From contig JBNGIO010005967.1 of assembly GCA_049999805.1 (NCBI GenBank), forward strand, positions 65,362 to 109,550: 44,189 nt of DNA, written 5' to 3'. Made by a program: the position numbers and the translations under genes. Shown in pieces: positions 32,513 through 43,100 of this stretch. This stretch comes from Folioceros fuciformis (Eukaryota > Anthocerotophyta > Anthocerotopsida > Anthocerotales). The notes beneath the pieces are model-generated. The model worked only from the letters and a program-made list of their open reading frames with translations. It made no database searches and was not told where the DNA came from. Position 1 is the first letter of the stretch. Every line of letters starts with the position of its first letter.

Positions 32513-33246
32513 TGCGTCCTCCGATTACTAACCCTTTACGATGTTGGATAGTCCATGCGACTATTAAGCCAGCCCAGGCAGATTGTTTGCGGAAAAGTCA
32601 TTATATTATTTATACAACCAACTAAAGGACGATCGGTTTACGGTTTGGGCCTCTATCGCGCAGCCTATGATGTTTCACTTCACGGGCCGGAGCGATTGGG
32701 CTGACGCCTAATTTCTTCACCACGAACCCCGCGGGCGATGCGCGGGGATGTCTGTATCAGATATCTCAAGAGGTGTCTTAGCTCAGAATTCAGTTTGACG
32801 GGTGTTTCTTTCCATGTCTTTCAGAAACAAAACGGCAGCGATGTGCGAAATTTGGGGACAACACTTCTCTGGGGCAGAATATGTTCCATCCAAATTCACG
32901 ATCCAAGATCCAATGTGGTGGCCAATGTACAATCTAGACTTAAAACAGAGTCCGAGTGCAGGTACAGTGACAGTCATGTGAGCCCACCGCTGGTTCTGCG
33001 TTCAAGTTTCCAAAATTATTAAGGAGCTGGTTTGAATGCCCAACGCAATCCCTTGAACCTCCTCAGCTGGTACCAAGCTCGGGCTCCAATTCACGGTCCG
33101 AAAGTGAAGGCCAGTAAGAACTTCCCGGCCAAGGAACACAACAAGTTGTTCCCTTTACACCACAGCACTGAAGAGCATCAACTTCATCGCGAGTGGGCTA
33201 ACATTGACGTGACTTGTGTGCAGGATAAATCCTGTCCACAAGCTTC
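32513..33246. other. Spacer between SNF2 gene fragments
   Basis: No long open frame or family motif is seen. It may hold further decayed pieces of the neighbouring SNF2-like copies. Confidence 0.35.
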
Positions 33247-34420
33247 ATGACAGCACTGTGGGCTGTACACATGCATCCCCACACGCTAACTTCTTCAATC
33301 CTTGATGTCAAGGATGGCTCCCGTACCCAAGAATGTTTTTCACACCCATTCTTTCCCCACGGCCTTTTGAGTGATTTTCGGCTTGCTGGTCTCTGGTCTA
33401 ATTGCCCACCGCAGTGCCTAGCAGTCAAAAAGTTGAGCCGAGGTGAAGGCCAGACCTTTCTGGCCACATCTCCCATTAGAGCATCCCTCAAGACGTTAAC
33501 AAGAAGTTCTTCTATTAACCACAGCACAGTACACCACTTGACATTTCACGCACCACTTGACAATTTCTCCTGTCCCACACCAAAAGCACTGTTTACTGCA
33601 CCACTTCACGAGTGGTGGTGCCTGAGTTAAACTCGGGCTCCATCAAGCTCGTGTGAAGGATTTTAAATCTGCCTCCATCAAGATCATCTGGAGGCGACCA
33701 CACAATCACCTCCTTCCACTGCCCCAACAAAAAGAGCCCTTCACCGCTCCACGAATGACGCTGCAGTTAAACTTTGGGTCCAGCAGTACGATCCTCATGG
33801 TTGAAATGTCGGTTACATCTTCTCCACAAGCACAAGTCTTGATGCAATCTAGGAGAACCCACCTGGAAGCACCCTATTCGTGTTGAATCTCGTTAAGGTG
33901 GCTTTCCCATCACCAATACATGTACAGAACCCCTGTACCTTCTACATCCAGGACATTCTGAAATATGATGACCCGGGAGTCACAACATGCTGCTCAACAT
34001 AACCAACTTTTGTCCCTGCTTGTCACAAAGAGACCGATCCCCACTGCAAACAAAGTTTTTCTCCCGTCCTGTCACAGAGAGACAGGATCTCCTCTGCAAA
34101 ATCAGCATCCCTTCCTTGATTTGAGGCTATTTTGACAATGGAGATGGAGGACACTAAGCTTCGTCCCTAGAAATCCATGATTCTGATGCTGTCCCTCATC
34201 ATGAGGGATGGATGGGCGTGTTTCAGTCCGAGATGTGCTGTAATGAAGCATGTTGTGCATCTATCACAGGTGCGTTGAACTCGTAATTCTGCGCTGCGCT
34301 GGAGATGGTGTTGCCTTTCAATTTCGTGTATCCCTGCGGCAGCGTCTCCAAAGCTGCTGAATTTGGTGCAAAGAGTGACCCGTGAAACTGCACACTCTGT
34401 GCCGTGCTGGATCACCTGTT
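33247..34420 (-). pseudogene. Decayed SNF2 helicase fragment (copy 1)
   Basis: On the - strand 33751-33880 reads VLLDCIKTCACGEDVTD, then MRIVLLDPKFNCSVIR. This is the counterpart of [28 protein letters not shown] in the intact gene at 24.3 kb. Just upstream (34060-34130) ADFAEEILSLCDRTGE parallels VDFVMQILNLCDKAGE. Between them lie frameshifts and stops. Further towards 33247 similarity fades, although GLFLLGQWKEVIVW still recalls RAFRVGQEKKVVAY. The order of the matched blocks is the same as in a real helicase C-lobe. It is dead beyond doubt. Confidence 0.7.
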
Positions 34421-34746
34421 AACATGTGTGAGACACACAACCCAGGCTGTGCTCCAGCGCAGCGCCGGCGGGAGTGGTGGTGTAGAAACCTTGTGTGTGC
34501 CGAGAAGCCCCAATCCGTCGAAGGCCGCATGACAGCAGGCCCCCACTGAATTCGCCCAGTCTTCCCCCAGTCGAGCATTCTCACGATGCTGTTTGCAAAC
34601 GGATTGCGCTCGAGCAGGGAAGGGTTGGCTGTGCATCCTGCTATGCCTAGAAAGCTGTCGGGTATGGCCCGGAGTTGCTGCAGGAAGGCGTGAGGTCCCA
34701 CTTCTTGCGCCCCCCGGGTCCGTGCGTGGGATTGAATTTCGGCCAC
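34318..34746 (-). other. Unrecognised 142-codon open frame
   Basis: The frame is GC-richer than its surroundings and reads in part IPDSFLGIAGCTANPSLLERN and MLDWGKTGRIQWGPAVM. I do not recognise it. It overlaps another - strand frame (34412-34864). It lies between two decayed SNF2 fragments and could be an exon of something else, an unrecognised part of the SNF2 copies, or chance. Confidence 0.25.
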
Positions 34747-35060
34747 GGTAACCTTTCCACAAATTTGCTGCCATGATGAAGGTCTGGGCGGTGCTCAGAT
34801 CTGCAATTGCTTTCGGGCTGAATGTGCTTGCATTATTTCTCATGGCTAACACAGCTTGCCTCATGCTTTACACTGCATTCAGTGATATGCTTCTTGTCCG
34901 GGATGGCCCATGTACCCGACAAACTCTTTCAGACCCACCTCGGCTTGCACAGCCACAAAGTTTGGGCTTAGGTCATGACGGTCACAGCTTGCTGACCACA
35001 TCTCCCATGGTAGCGGTACCTACCATCCCTCCGCAACGTAACAACAACAAGGTTCTTCTC

Positions 35061-35660
35061 TTAAACCACAGGCAGCCCTGTCCACTCGCTCATCAGCATT
35101 CCCTTCATCACCACCAGGTTCTCGTTGACGTGAATGGTGTGCGTGCGATGTAAAAACTGTCCACAAGCATGATTGCAGCATTGGACGGGAACAAAGTCAT
35201 CCCCGCAACCAGTACTTCCATCAGTGGCTGATGACCAGGTGTCTGCCGCCTTGTCACAGAGAGAACGGATCTCCATCCCAAATTGAAATTTCTTTCGGTT
35301 GACACAAAAAGTCAGCATCGCCAGGACAAAATAGGCTTTCCCTCCATGGACACTGCCGAGGCTGCCAGAAAGCTGGTGCTGGAGTGTGTTACCAACAGCT
35401 GGCCGTTCTCCTGATACCGCAGCGATGGGGCTCCATGGAGGCCAACGACCTCATTATTTTCATTGTCCTGTTGGCAAAGTCTTATTTTATGTTTCAAGTC
35501 GTCGATGCCATCCCTCCTTGGACTACGTGGAACGCAAAATTGGAACTTTGCCAAGAAAGATGAACAGTGTACTCCGTCACTTGATCCATGAGGCCCAAAT
35601 TGCCTCCATGGAGGGTGTGGATTGCATCCAAGGAGAGGCCTTGGGATTGCTAGCAACCAT
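35061..35660 (-). pseudogene. Decayed SNF2 helicase fragment (copy 2)
   Basis: The - strand frames carry SLRYQENGQLLVTHSST (35312-35656) and FGMEIRSLCDKAAD (35061-35318), matching RLRYGNQLLKNTAHT and VMQILNLCDKAGE of the intact motor, in the same order. A second decayed fragment at 33.2-34.4 kb repeats the LCD(K/R) segment, so this is a separate copy. Short DNA words shared by about 34990-35080 and 33470-33530 (GGGAGATGTGG(C/T)CAG) show that the two copies are related to each other. Frameshifted and not functional. Confidence 0.6.
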
Positions 35661-36488
35661 CAAGGTACCTGAGTCGGCCTTCGAGCTCGCACTGGTGTTT
35701 CCTGGCCTTCCATTTATTTCCCTTCCATTCTCCTCGACTCTAATCCTCGTCGCGTGTGGCAGACAAGGCTCAGCAGGCTTTGAAGCAGAAGCGGAAGCAC
35801 AAATCAATTGCAATGCTCTTCCTTAGCGTACCAGTTTACTTGCCACGGGTTGACAATGACATCCAATGGCCGTACTAAACTGCAATGCTGGATACAACCC
35901 GGGAATTTGCCGAGCCTTTTTAACGTACCACATGGTGCCAGGGACCCAATGCCAAGGACATCACTTCTTGTTGGTAGGCCTCTTTCTCTGCTGCGACTGT
36001 GGCAGCTTCCGCTTTTGCTGCTTCTGCACTTCGAGATCTGCTGCCCCCCAGGTCGCTCCATTGCTCTTGCTTTGCATCAGTGCAGCTCCCTGCTCTTGCT
36101 CTTCCTGTTGTGCCTCCTGAACCTGTGGGCCTCGGCAGTCATTGCTGCCCATTGCAGTGACTGCTCGGCCACTTGGTTTCTCTCACTGTTCCGTTTTCTT
36201 GAATTCGCTTGGGTAAAAAGTTGTGGGTTGCTTGTTCGTGCTCCTCCTTGTCGGAAGGCAGTCTTCCCAGCTCTCGTGCAAACTCTACGCTTCCAGATCT
36301 ACGGGGGTTGGCGTTTTCTGTACCTGCCAGTACTTCCTCGTTTCTTGTCTTGCTGGCGGTTTTCTCCTGGGTAGGTAGGGAAGGGAAGACTTTCATCTGG
36401 TAAGGAGAAGGCAGGAGATCTGTGCGAGGTTGGGTCCAGATTGCACTGCCATTCCTAGAGCCAGCGTCAGTGTGCTTGTACGGTGCTC
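35661..36488. other. Head-to-head junction of SNF2-like copies
   Basis: Several short open frames on the - strand (35804-36061, 35961-36152, 36139-36396) are rich in Gln, Lys and Arg. They could be upstream exons of the decayed - strand copy, but I cannot align them. The + strand copy starts at 36489, so copies diverge from here. Confidence 0.35.
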
Positions 36489-37757
36489 ATGGATTTCTCC
36501 TCTTCCTCTCCTTCCTCCTCCTCCTCCTCCCCCTCATGTCATCGCCAGCCCTTGCTTGACAATCAACAGCAGGCTGGCCAGGACTGGACAATGCAGGGGC
36601 CTGCTGCCAGCAACCCCATCGAGATAGCCGATGGGCCGGACCTAGACTTGCGGCTGTGGGACGCAACACGATTGACTGGTGCGTGCGTTTCTCAGCCTAT
36701 TGATGTGCGTTTTGTTCAGGCCGGTGGTGATAGGGGCTGACCTCGATTGCTTGAGCAGGTTCCAATAAGCAGGGACAGAAAAGATCTCACGAAGCGTTTA
36801 TCGAGGACTGTATGAAGAAAATGCGACTTATCAGAATCGCCGCATGTAAGCGGCTACGTCTCTTTAACTCTCCGTCTGTCACCATTTTTGAAAGTTGCCT
36901 TGGAGTCCTGCAGCCCGGTCATGTTGTTCGTGGCACAAGGGTCCTGCAGTCGTTGGATGATGTACTTGTGCCGAGTTCCCGTTGGAATATTGGGCAGGTT
37001 TCGCCTTGTGGAAACAATGTTCCCACGGTTGATGAGGTATCATCTCACCCGGCTCCACTGAGTCAGAGTCGCCGTATGGAGCATCCGACACTCTCAGTGG
37101 TTGTTCCGCAGGTGGAAGTGGATGCACCGGTGATTGCACGGACATCCGGGAGGGACTCAAATCCCTCTACATTCACCTTACATGTTCAGAGCCCTCGGCT
37201 TGCGGACCACACTCATGAGTATCCTTCTGGACCTGTTCCTTTGTCGTATCCCGGCTGGAGGACCTCATCACAGCTGCTTCGCCCTCACAGTATTCCTACA
37301 ACCTGCATCAATCCACCTGTGGAGTCAGATCGTAGTTGTGAGCCCTCAATGGACAGAATGGCTTTCCGGGTACAGGACCATGCTACTCGGGACATGATTG
37401 CCCGTGGTGAGTTCTCTGTTCGTTGGAGGTTCCATGATGGTTTGTAGTATGGCCACAGCGCTTGGGAGCGTAGTCGTCCAATCTGGGTACCTCACGATGG
37501 CAGCAGAGAAAGAGCTTTATCCAGTCCAAAGACGCACCTCCCTCAGGAAGGTGGTCAAGCTCGTGCGGGCACAGGAGTTGCCCATTGGAATTCGTTCAGC
37601 CAACACCAACGCCATGGATCAGATGTACGCTTCAACATGCTCAAGGAACAGAACGAAAGTTCATGATGATGGCCATTGTGAAAGGCTTGTCCACTAGCTA
37701 CCCGCACAAGAAGGCGCTCATAGTTGCTCCAAAAATAATGGTGGAACCTTGGCAGAA
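36489..37757 (+). pseudogene. Truncated second SNF2 (DRD1/CLASSY-type) gene
   Basis: Exon 1 starts at ATG 36489 with MDFSSSSPSSSSSS and continues to ASNPIEIADGPDLDL, parallel to the intact gene's poly-Ser start and ASNPIVIDEDEE. Around the donor the two genes share GCTTGAGCAGGTTCC, but here the frame meets a TGA at 36738 before it. Exon 2 resumes after ATCAG at about 36833 with ACKRLRLFNSPSVT..CLGVLQPG, parallel to ECKRLQLFHASSVT..CLGTLQPG, and stays open to 37447. A last block at about 37630-37757 reads HAQGTERKF..AIVKGLSTSYPHKKALIVAPKIMVEPW. This matches the Walker A region of the intact gene, but GTGKT is lost. Similarity ends at about 37757, where copia-type sequence begins. Some 600 bases of exon 2/3 sequence are missing. 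Confidence 0.75.
36500..36537. repeat. CTC/TCC microsatellite in exon 1 of the truncated SNF2 copy
   Basis: A run of TCC triplets encodes the poly-Ser N-terminus. Triplet slippage here would change the Ser number without changing the frame. Confidence 0.8.
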
Positions 37758-37960
37758 CAAACCTAGAATTCTATTGAAGTCCACTTTGGGAACAGATTTT
37801 CCTTATGGGACTACATTGTTACACATATAAAAAGATCCTTATAACACTGGAGTGTTAGTTTTGGGAGAGAATACTATGAAGCCTAGTTAGATGTTTGGCA
37901 TGTCCACCTTTTGAATGTGTTGCATCCTTGTATCCCAGTTTTGTTTCAAGCACACTCCTA
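37758..37960. other. Breakpoint between SNF2 copy and retrotransposon debris
   Basis: SNF2 similarity ceases after GAACCTTGGCAGAAC and AT-rich sequence follows. No target duplication or LTR end could be placed here. Confidence 0.4.
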
Positions 37961-38449
37961 GAATGATGGCGCCAAGAAAAGAATTCTAAACCTTGGAACA
38001 AAAATGACATATTGTTAGTTCTAGACAAAACTATGCTTCAGCATACACAAGGACAACCCACATCAACAAGTGTATGGAAAGTGTTCGAAGACATGTTGGC
38101 CGCCAAGGATTCTATGTCTTTCATAACTGCAACCAGACTTTTCTATGCTCTTCAAATGAAGGATAGTGATAGCATAGAGAATCATATACACAAGTTTCCT
38201 ACCTTACAAGCCAAACTATCTTCATGTGGAACAAACATACATGAACTGCAAAGCATACAAGCCAAACTATCCTCAAGTGGAACGAACACACCTGAACTGC
38301 AAGGAGCTGTAGTTCTTCAAACTTTGTTGGCCCCCAGCTACACAGTGTTTGTAAGTTTGTACAACTCTATAACAAGACAAGCTGTTCAATCTGCTACAGC
38401 AGGTGGTACACATTCAATTATAAGTACGACAACTACTAGACATAGCTAG
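37961..38449 (+). pseudogene. Ty1/copia gag fragment (older element)
   Basis: The translated block VLDKTMLQHTQGQPTSTSVW..LFYALQMKDSDSIENHI..LSSCGTN..LAPSYTVF runs parallel to ALDKTMMHHT..SLSMKDGEHVEKYV..LASCGTT..LPASYATF of the element at 40 kb. The two belong to different copia families. It contains a 51-base tandem duplication (38206-38256 and 38257-38307). No pol follows, so it is a fragment. Confidence 0.75.
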
Positions 38450-39242
38450 CAACATTCAACACAAAGTTCTCCTCACCTCACATGGACGCGATAGAGAGGC
38501 AGAGGTCCTTACAGGCCATCTTTTGGTCTAAGGAGACCATGTAATACTTAAAATTCTTCCTATGTGCCCATGTTCATAGGAATGGTTATATGTACCCTCT
38601 CCCTCTCCTCTCCTCTCCTCTACAGTGCCAGCTATTAACAGCCCTAGCATTTAGGGCACGTTTGGGTAATTAGATATATTAGATATTAAGATATAAACAG
38701 TCATAACTGCTTTAGTCCTTCCGAGTCTCGTGAACACCAACGGTCGTGCCGGTACACAAGTCCGTGCACAAAAAGCACATTGCTCAATGTAATTTACACG
38801 CATAATTAAATTCCGCTACGTATGAGCATTGACTTGGTGTCAGAGCCTCTCACCTAATCCTTACAGCTTTCATCTATCCTTTTTCACCTAATCTGACAAT
38901 GCTTCCAAGAACATAGTCAGGTTTGATGGAAAAGAGAGAAAGTTGGGGATATGAGATTTGGCTACACTACAATGATCGGAGATCAGAGACTGTTCTCCAA
39001 GTCTCTGTATGAGTGGGCAGTAATCACAAACAAGACTCCATTTTCAACTATGGAGAGAATTAGATCAATTTCTCAGCGCCTTTATAAGTAGTGGCGATCT
39101 CATGAAGATGCGCCTCTGTTCGAAGGCTCATCATATTGAAATTGACTATATCAGCCCAAGTGGGAGATAATGCCGAATCGATGGCAACGCTCCGTTGAAA
39201 CCTGCGCAAGCAGTGAGGACGCCAAATGTTAAGCATGATTAA
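38450..39242 (+). mobile_element. 5' remnant of another copia-type element
   Basis: TGGTGTCAGAGC at 38835-38846 is one base from the usual initiator-Met-tRNA primer site of copia elements. About 80 bases later NIVRFDGK begins what looks like a gag start, then decays. The LTR would lie before 38830. A CTCTCC microsatellite occurs at about 38590-38621. The next element is inserted at 39243. Confidence 0.5.
39238..39242. other. Predicted target-site duplication of the copia element
   Basis: ATTAA lies directly before the LTR. Copia integrases make 5-bp duplications, so the same five bases are expected after the 3' LTR, outside this window. Confidence 0.45.
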
Positions 39243-39604
39243 TGTTGAGATTAATTAGTGCTAATCCAGCTTATTGAGTTTGTACTAATTAGTGGTAAGA
39301 GTGATTAAGGTTATGATTAATATATATATATAGCTTATTAGACTTTGCTATGTTAGGCCAAAAAAGTATTGTAGGGTTTGAGGTCATTTATCCCATATTG
39401 GGCACGAAATGAGAGTGCCACCCATAGGTCCATAAAAGAAGGGATGAACCCACTTAGTATATGTAGTCTAACTCCCTCTTCACTTGTATTGTGTTGTTTT
39501 TGTAATTCTCCTTTTTATTTGAGTTTAAGAGCCTTGTTATAGTGCTCTTAGTTTTGGGATTCTGCATCTTGCTTCAACTAACTAACTAAACCCTAATCTC
39601 AACA
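39243..39604 (+). mobile_element. 5' LTR of the Ty1/copia element
   Basis: The 362-base unit starts TGTTGAGATTA and ends TAATCTCAACA, a perfect 11-base terminal inverted repeat with the TG..CA ends of LTRs. It contains a TATATATATATA promoter-like run near 39320-39332. Directly after it a 26-base tandem duplication (39597-39622, 39623-39648) covers the place of the primer-binding site. I could not name the primer tRNA; the first TGG is at 39611. Confidence 0.8.
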
Positions 39605-40114
39605 CCAAATTGAGTGGCGACATCTCAACACCAAATTGAGTGGTGCACATATTACAATCTCTGTGAAGACTCTCCAAGAACTCCTTGCAGCAAAACATAC
39701 AACTAACCTGCCTGTGGGATCTCCATCCGCACCAAGGTATAACTTAGCCGCGCACTCTGAAGTGCATGGAGGAAAGAATGCTGCACAAATAGAAAATCAA
39801 GCAAGAATTAAAGAAGCTCTCAAATCAATCTTGCCAATTAGAAGCGATCTACATCATCTTGGAGAGAACGGGATTTTTCCTGGTTTACTAATTTGGAAAT
39901 CTTACAACACTTACGTGAATTGAAGACGAGTGTATCTTCCCTAACCCCTGTGAATGAATCTATTCTTTTGGGTAAGGAAGAGGGAAATCCACCTCTCTGA
40001 ACAGATACTTTGGACCCGTACCCACATCATTGGGTACCTCGAGGTCTTGGAACTGCTAGCCTGCCTCTGAAACTACATCAACATATAAAACACAGAGTAG
40101 TTAAACTCGCGAAG
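39605..40114 (+). other. Leader between LTR and gag of the copia element
   Basis: An open frame of 95 codons (39636-39923, MSGAHITISVKTLQELLAAK...) precedes gag in the leader. I know no domain in it. Gag's frame is also open upstream of its ATG from 40010. Confidence 0.4.
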
Positions 40115-43100
40115 ATGTCTGGAGGCGGAGGCGGAGGCAGTTCTGGAGGTGAAGGAGGCGTCGGCCCCAACTTTCCTCCTCCTCCTGTTCCTACAGTGGT
40201 GACGAACAACATCACCAATATCAGAATAGATTTTCGAGATAAGGACCGTTTCAATGGCACGGAGTATGACATATGGGCCATGCGTGTTCAAGGTATACTT
40301 GAAGAGCATGAGCTATGGGAAACTATTACTGGAGCTAACCCTGCACCTGCAGCTAATCATCAAGACTATGCAGCGTGGAGTAAGTTAGATAAGAGAGCAA
40401 GAAATTTGATCTTGTCAGCTTTGGACAAGACCATGATGCACCACACGAGTGCAGCACCCTCATCGAAGGAGGTGTGGAAACGGCTCTCTGATCTGGATCA
40501 ATCAACAGATTCAACACATAAAATGTCAATCACAAAACAGTTTCATTCCTTGTCAATGAAAGATGGCGAACATGTAGAGAAGTACGTCCAACATGTCAAA
40601 GCTTTGCGAGCTCGATTAGCCTCATGTGGCACAACGCTGTCAGAGACTGAGGCAGCGGAGGCCTTCTTGGCTAGTTTACCTGCAAGCTACGCAACTTTCT
40701 CTACATCACAATCTGGTTTGTTGGACCAGAGTAAAGCCGCTGTTGCACTAGGCATGGGCAGGGAGCTTACCTTGTCTGATGTTATTGCAAGCCTATTAGC
40801 CAAAGAATTGAAGCGGGAGTCAAATAAGCGCGGGTCTTCTGGCGGGACGGCTCGTGCACTCTTTGCTGAAAAATCAAAGTTCAAGAAGAACTTCAAGAAG
40901 AACTTTAATTCATCACCCAGTAGTTCAACTTCAGGAAAGAAGAAAGGAGCTTGCAATTGGTGTCGGTATCCCGGCCATTACGAACGGGAATATCGTAAGA
41001 AATAGGCCGGTGAGCCTAGACGACCGGCTGTACCTGAGACGAATTTGACTACAGCTTCTAACCCAAAAATGAGACCAACGGTATTAGTGAGCTGTGCCCA
41101 AGATGCAAATTCATCTACAAGTGGGTGGTTCCTAAATAGTGGAGCCACACATCATGTGTGCAAGGACAGGAATCAGTTTATGGACCTGACAATTCTGCCT
41201 AAACCTCAACAACTAACAGTGGGAAATGACAGTGTCTGCCTAATTGTTGGAAATGGCAAGGTTCGATTAATCACAGCTTAAGGGGGAGTTGTGATACTTA
41301 CTCATGTGCTTTATTCACCAAAGATGATGAAGAATCTCATCTCGGTGTCGCAGGTGATGAGCTCACCAGGTCTTCATTTGACCTTCAGCTCAGATGGATG
41401 TCACGTGTTAGATAACAAGCAACGAGCCATTCTTGAAGCACGTCTGCAAGACTCGCTGTATAGTGTATGCTTGAAGTCCACACCTTCTGCTCACGTAACA
41501 GCTAAGGCAGCAAAAGGGCAAGTTTCCACTACCATGCTTTAGCATGCGCGCCTTGGGCACGTGAGTGACTCAAAATTGCAGAAACTTCACTCAGAGGAGG
41601 TTTATAGAAATCCAGTACCTCACCTGGATGAGCTAGGGTTCTGCGAACCATGTGCTCTCGGCAAGATGAAGCAGACTTGCTATGCCAAAGAATCAGCATT
41701 TCGAGCGAAAGAACTGCTGGAACTTGTGCACACTGATCTCTGTGGTCCGGTCTCCAAGGCATCTCACGGAGGCTCATTATATTTCATGTCGTTCGTTGAT
41801 GATAGGTCAAGAATGACCTTCACATATTTCCTGCACGTCAAATCACAGGCATTTGATAGGTTTCAGGAATACATGATATATGCAGAGAGGCAAATTGGCA
41901 TGAAATTGAAACAAATTCGCACGAATGGGGGCGGTGAGCTTACATCTCGTGATTGGAAAGATTTTTGTGCAGCACATGGCATTAAACATCAAGTAAATGT
42001 ACCCTATTCTTCTCAAATGAACGGAGTAGCAGAAAACAAGCATCAGGTCCTCCAATACCATGCATGCACGATGCTCATATGTGCAGGTTTATCCACTGAT
42101 TACTAGGCTGAAGCTGTGGATACTGCAACATATATTCTGAATCGGTTGCCTTCAACAAAACTTGGTGGAAAGACGCCATACGAGGTCTGGACTGGGTATA
42201 AACCTTCCATTTCACATCTGCGCATCTTTGGATCACCTGCCTATTCTTACATTTCAGTCGCCAAGCGTAGAAAAATGGATCCCCGTTCAGAAAAATTGCT
42301 CCTGGTCGGTTATGCTGACGACCTTCGAGCTTATAAGCTGTTCAACCCCACAACACGAAGGGCTTCTTATGCCCGCAGCGTCATTATACATGAAGGCACA
42401 TTGTCCCTAATTCCTCATCACCGCACAGGTGACCCTACTGAGCCAAGGGGAGATGTTCCTAATCAGGTTGATGCCACAGAAACCACCAAAACCATTGACT
42501 TGTGGGACATTCCGGTCTCAACTTTTTCTATACAACCTCATTAGTCAGTACCTCAGTCAAGGACACCTGTGCAAGCAGAAACTTCAACGGAAACTGATGC
42601 AAGCATGCCAGAGACAGTGGGAGAGACAGTGGGAGCTCAAACTCAACAAACGATAAATAATGAGGTTGATGAGGAGGAAATACTGTCACCTCCTTCGTCG
42701 CCACCCCCTTTAAGAAGAAGTCAAAGAGCACGGCCTGCTCGAGAAGATTGGCTTGTGCCGCCATATTCTCCACCTGACTTTAAAACTAATAGAACCAGTA
42801 GCCAAATACTGATAGAGTTAAATAACTCAAGTGACGATTCTCATGAGGCTATGGTTGCCCAGGTTGACATCCCGCCTCATATGCTACCTGAACCTCAGAC
42901 ATATGCCAAAGCCATGAAGGGACCTGAATCAACCAAGTGGCGTAATGCAGTTCAGGACGAATATGACTCCCTAATTGAGAACAAAACATGGTCACTTGAA
43001 GATCTTCCTCCAAGGAGAAAACCCATAGAGGGTAAGTGGGTATTCAAGAGAAAACTTGGCCCAGATGGCAGTATCGCTAGATACAAGGCAAGATTTGTGG

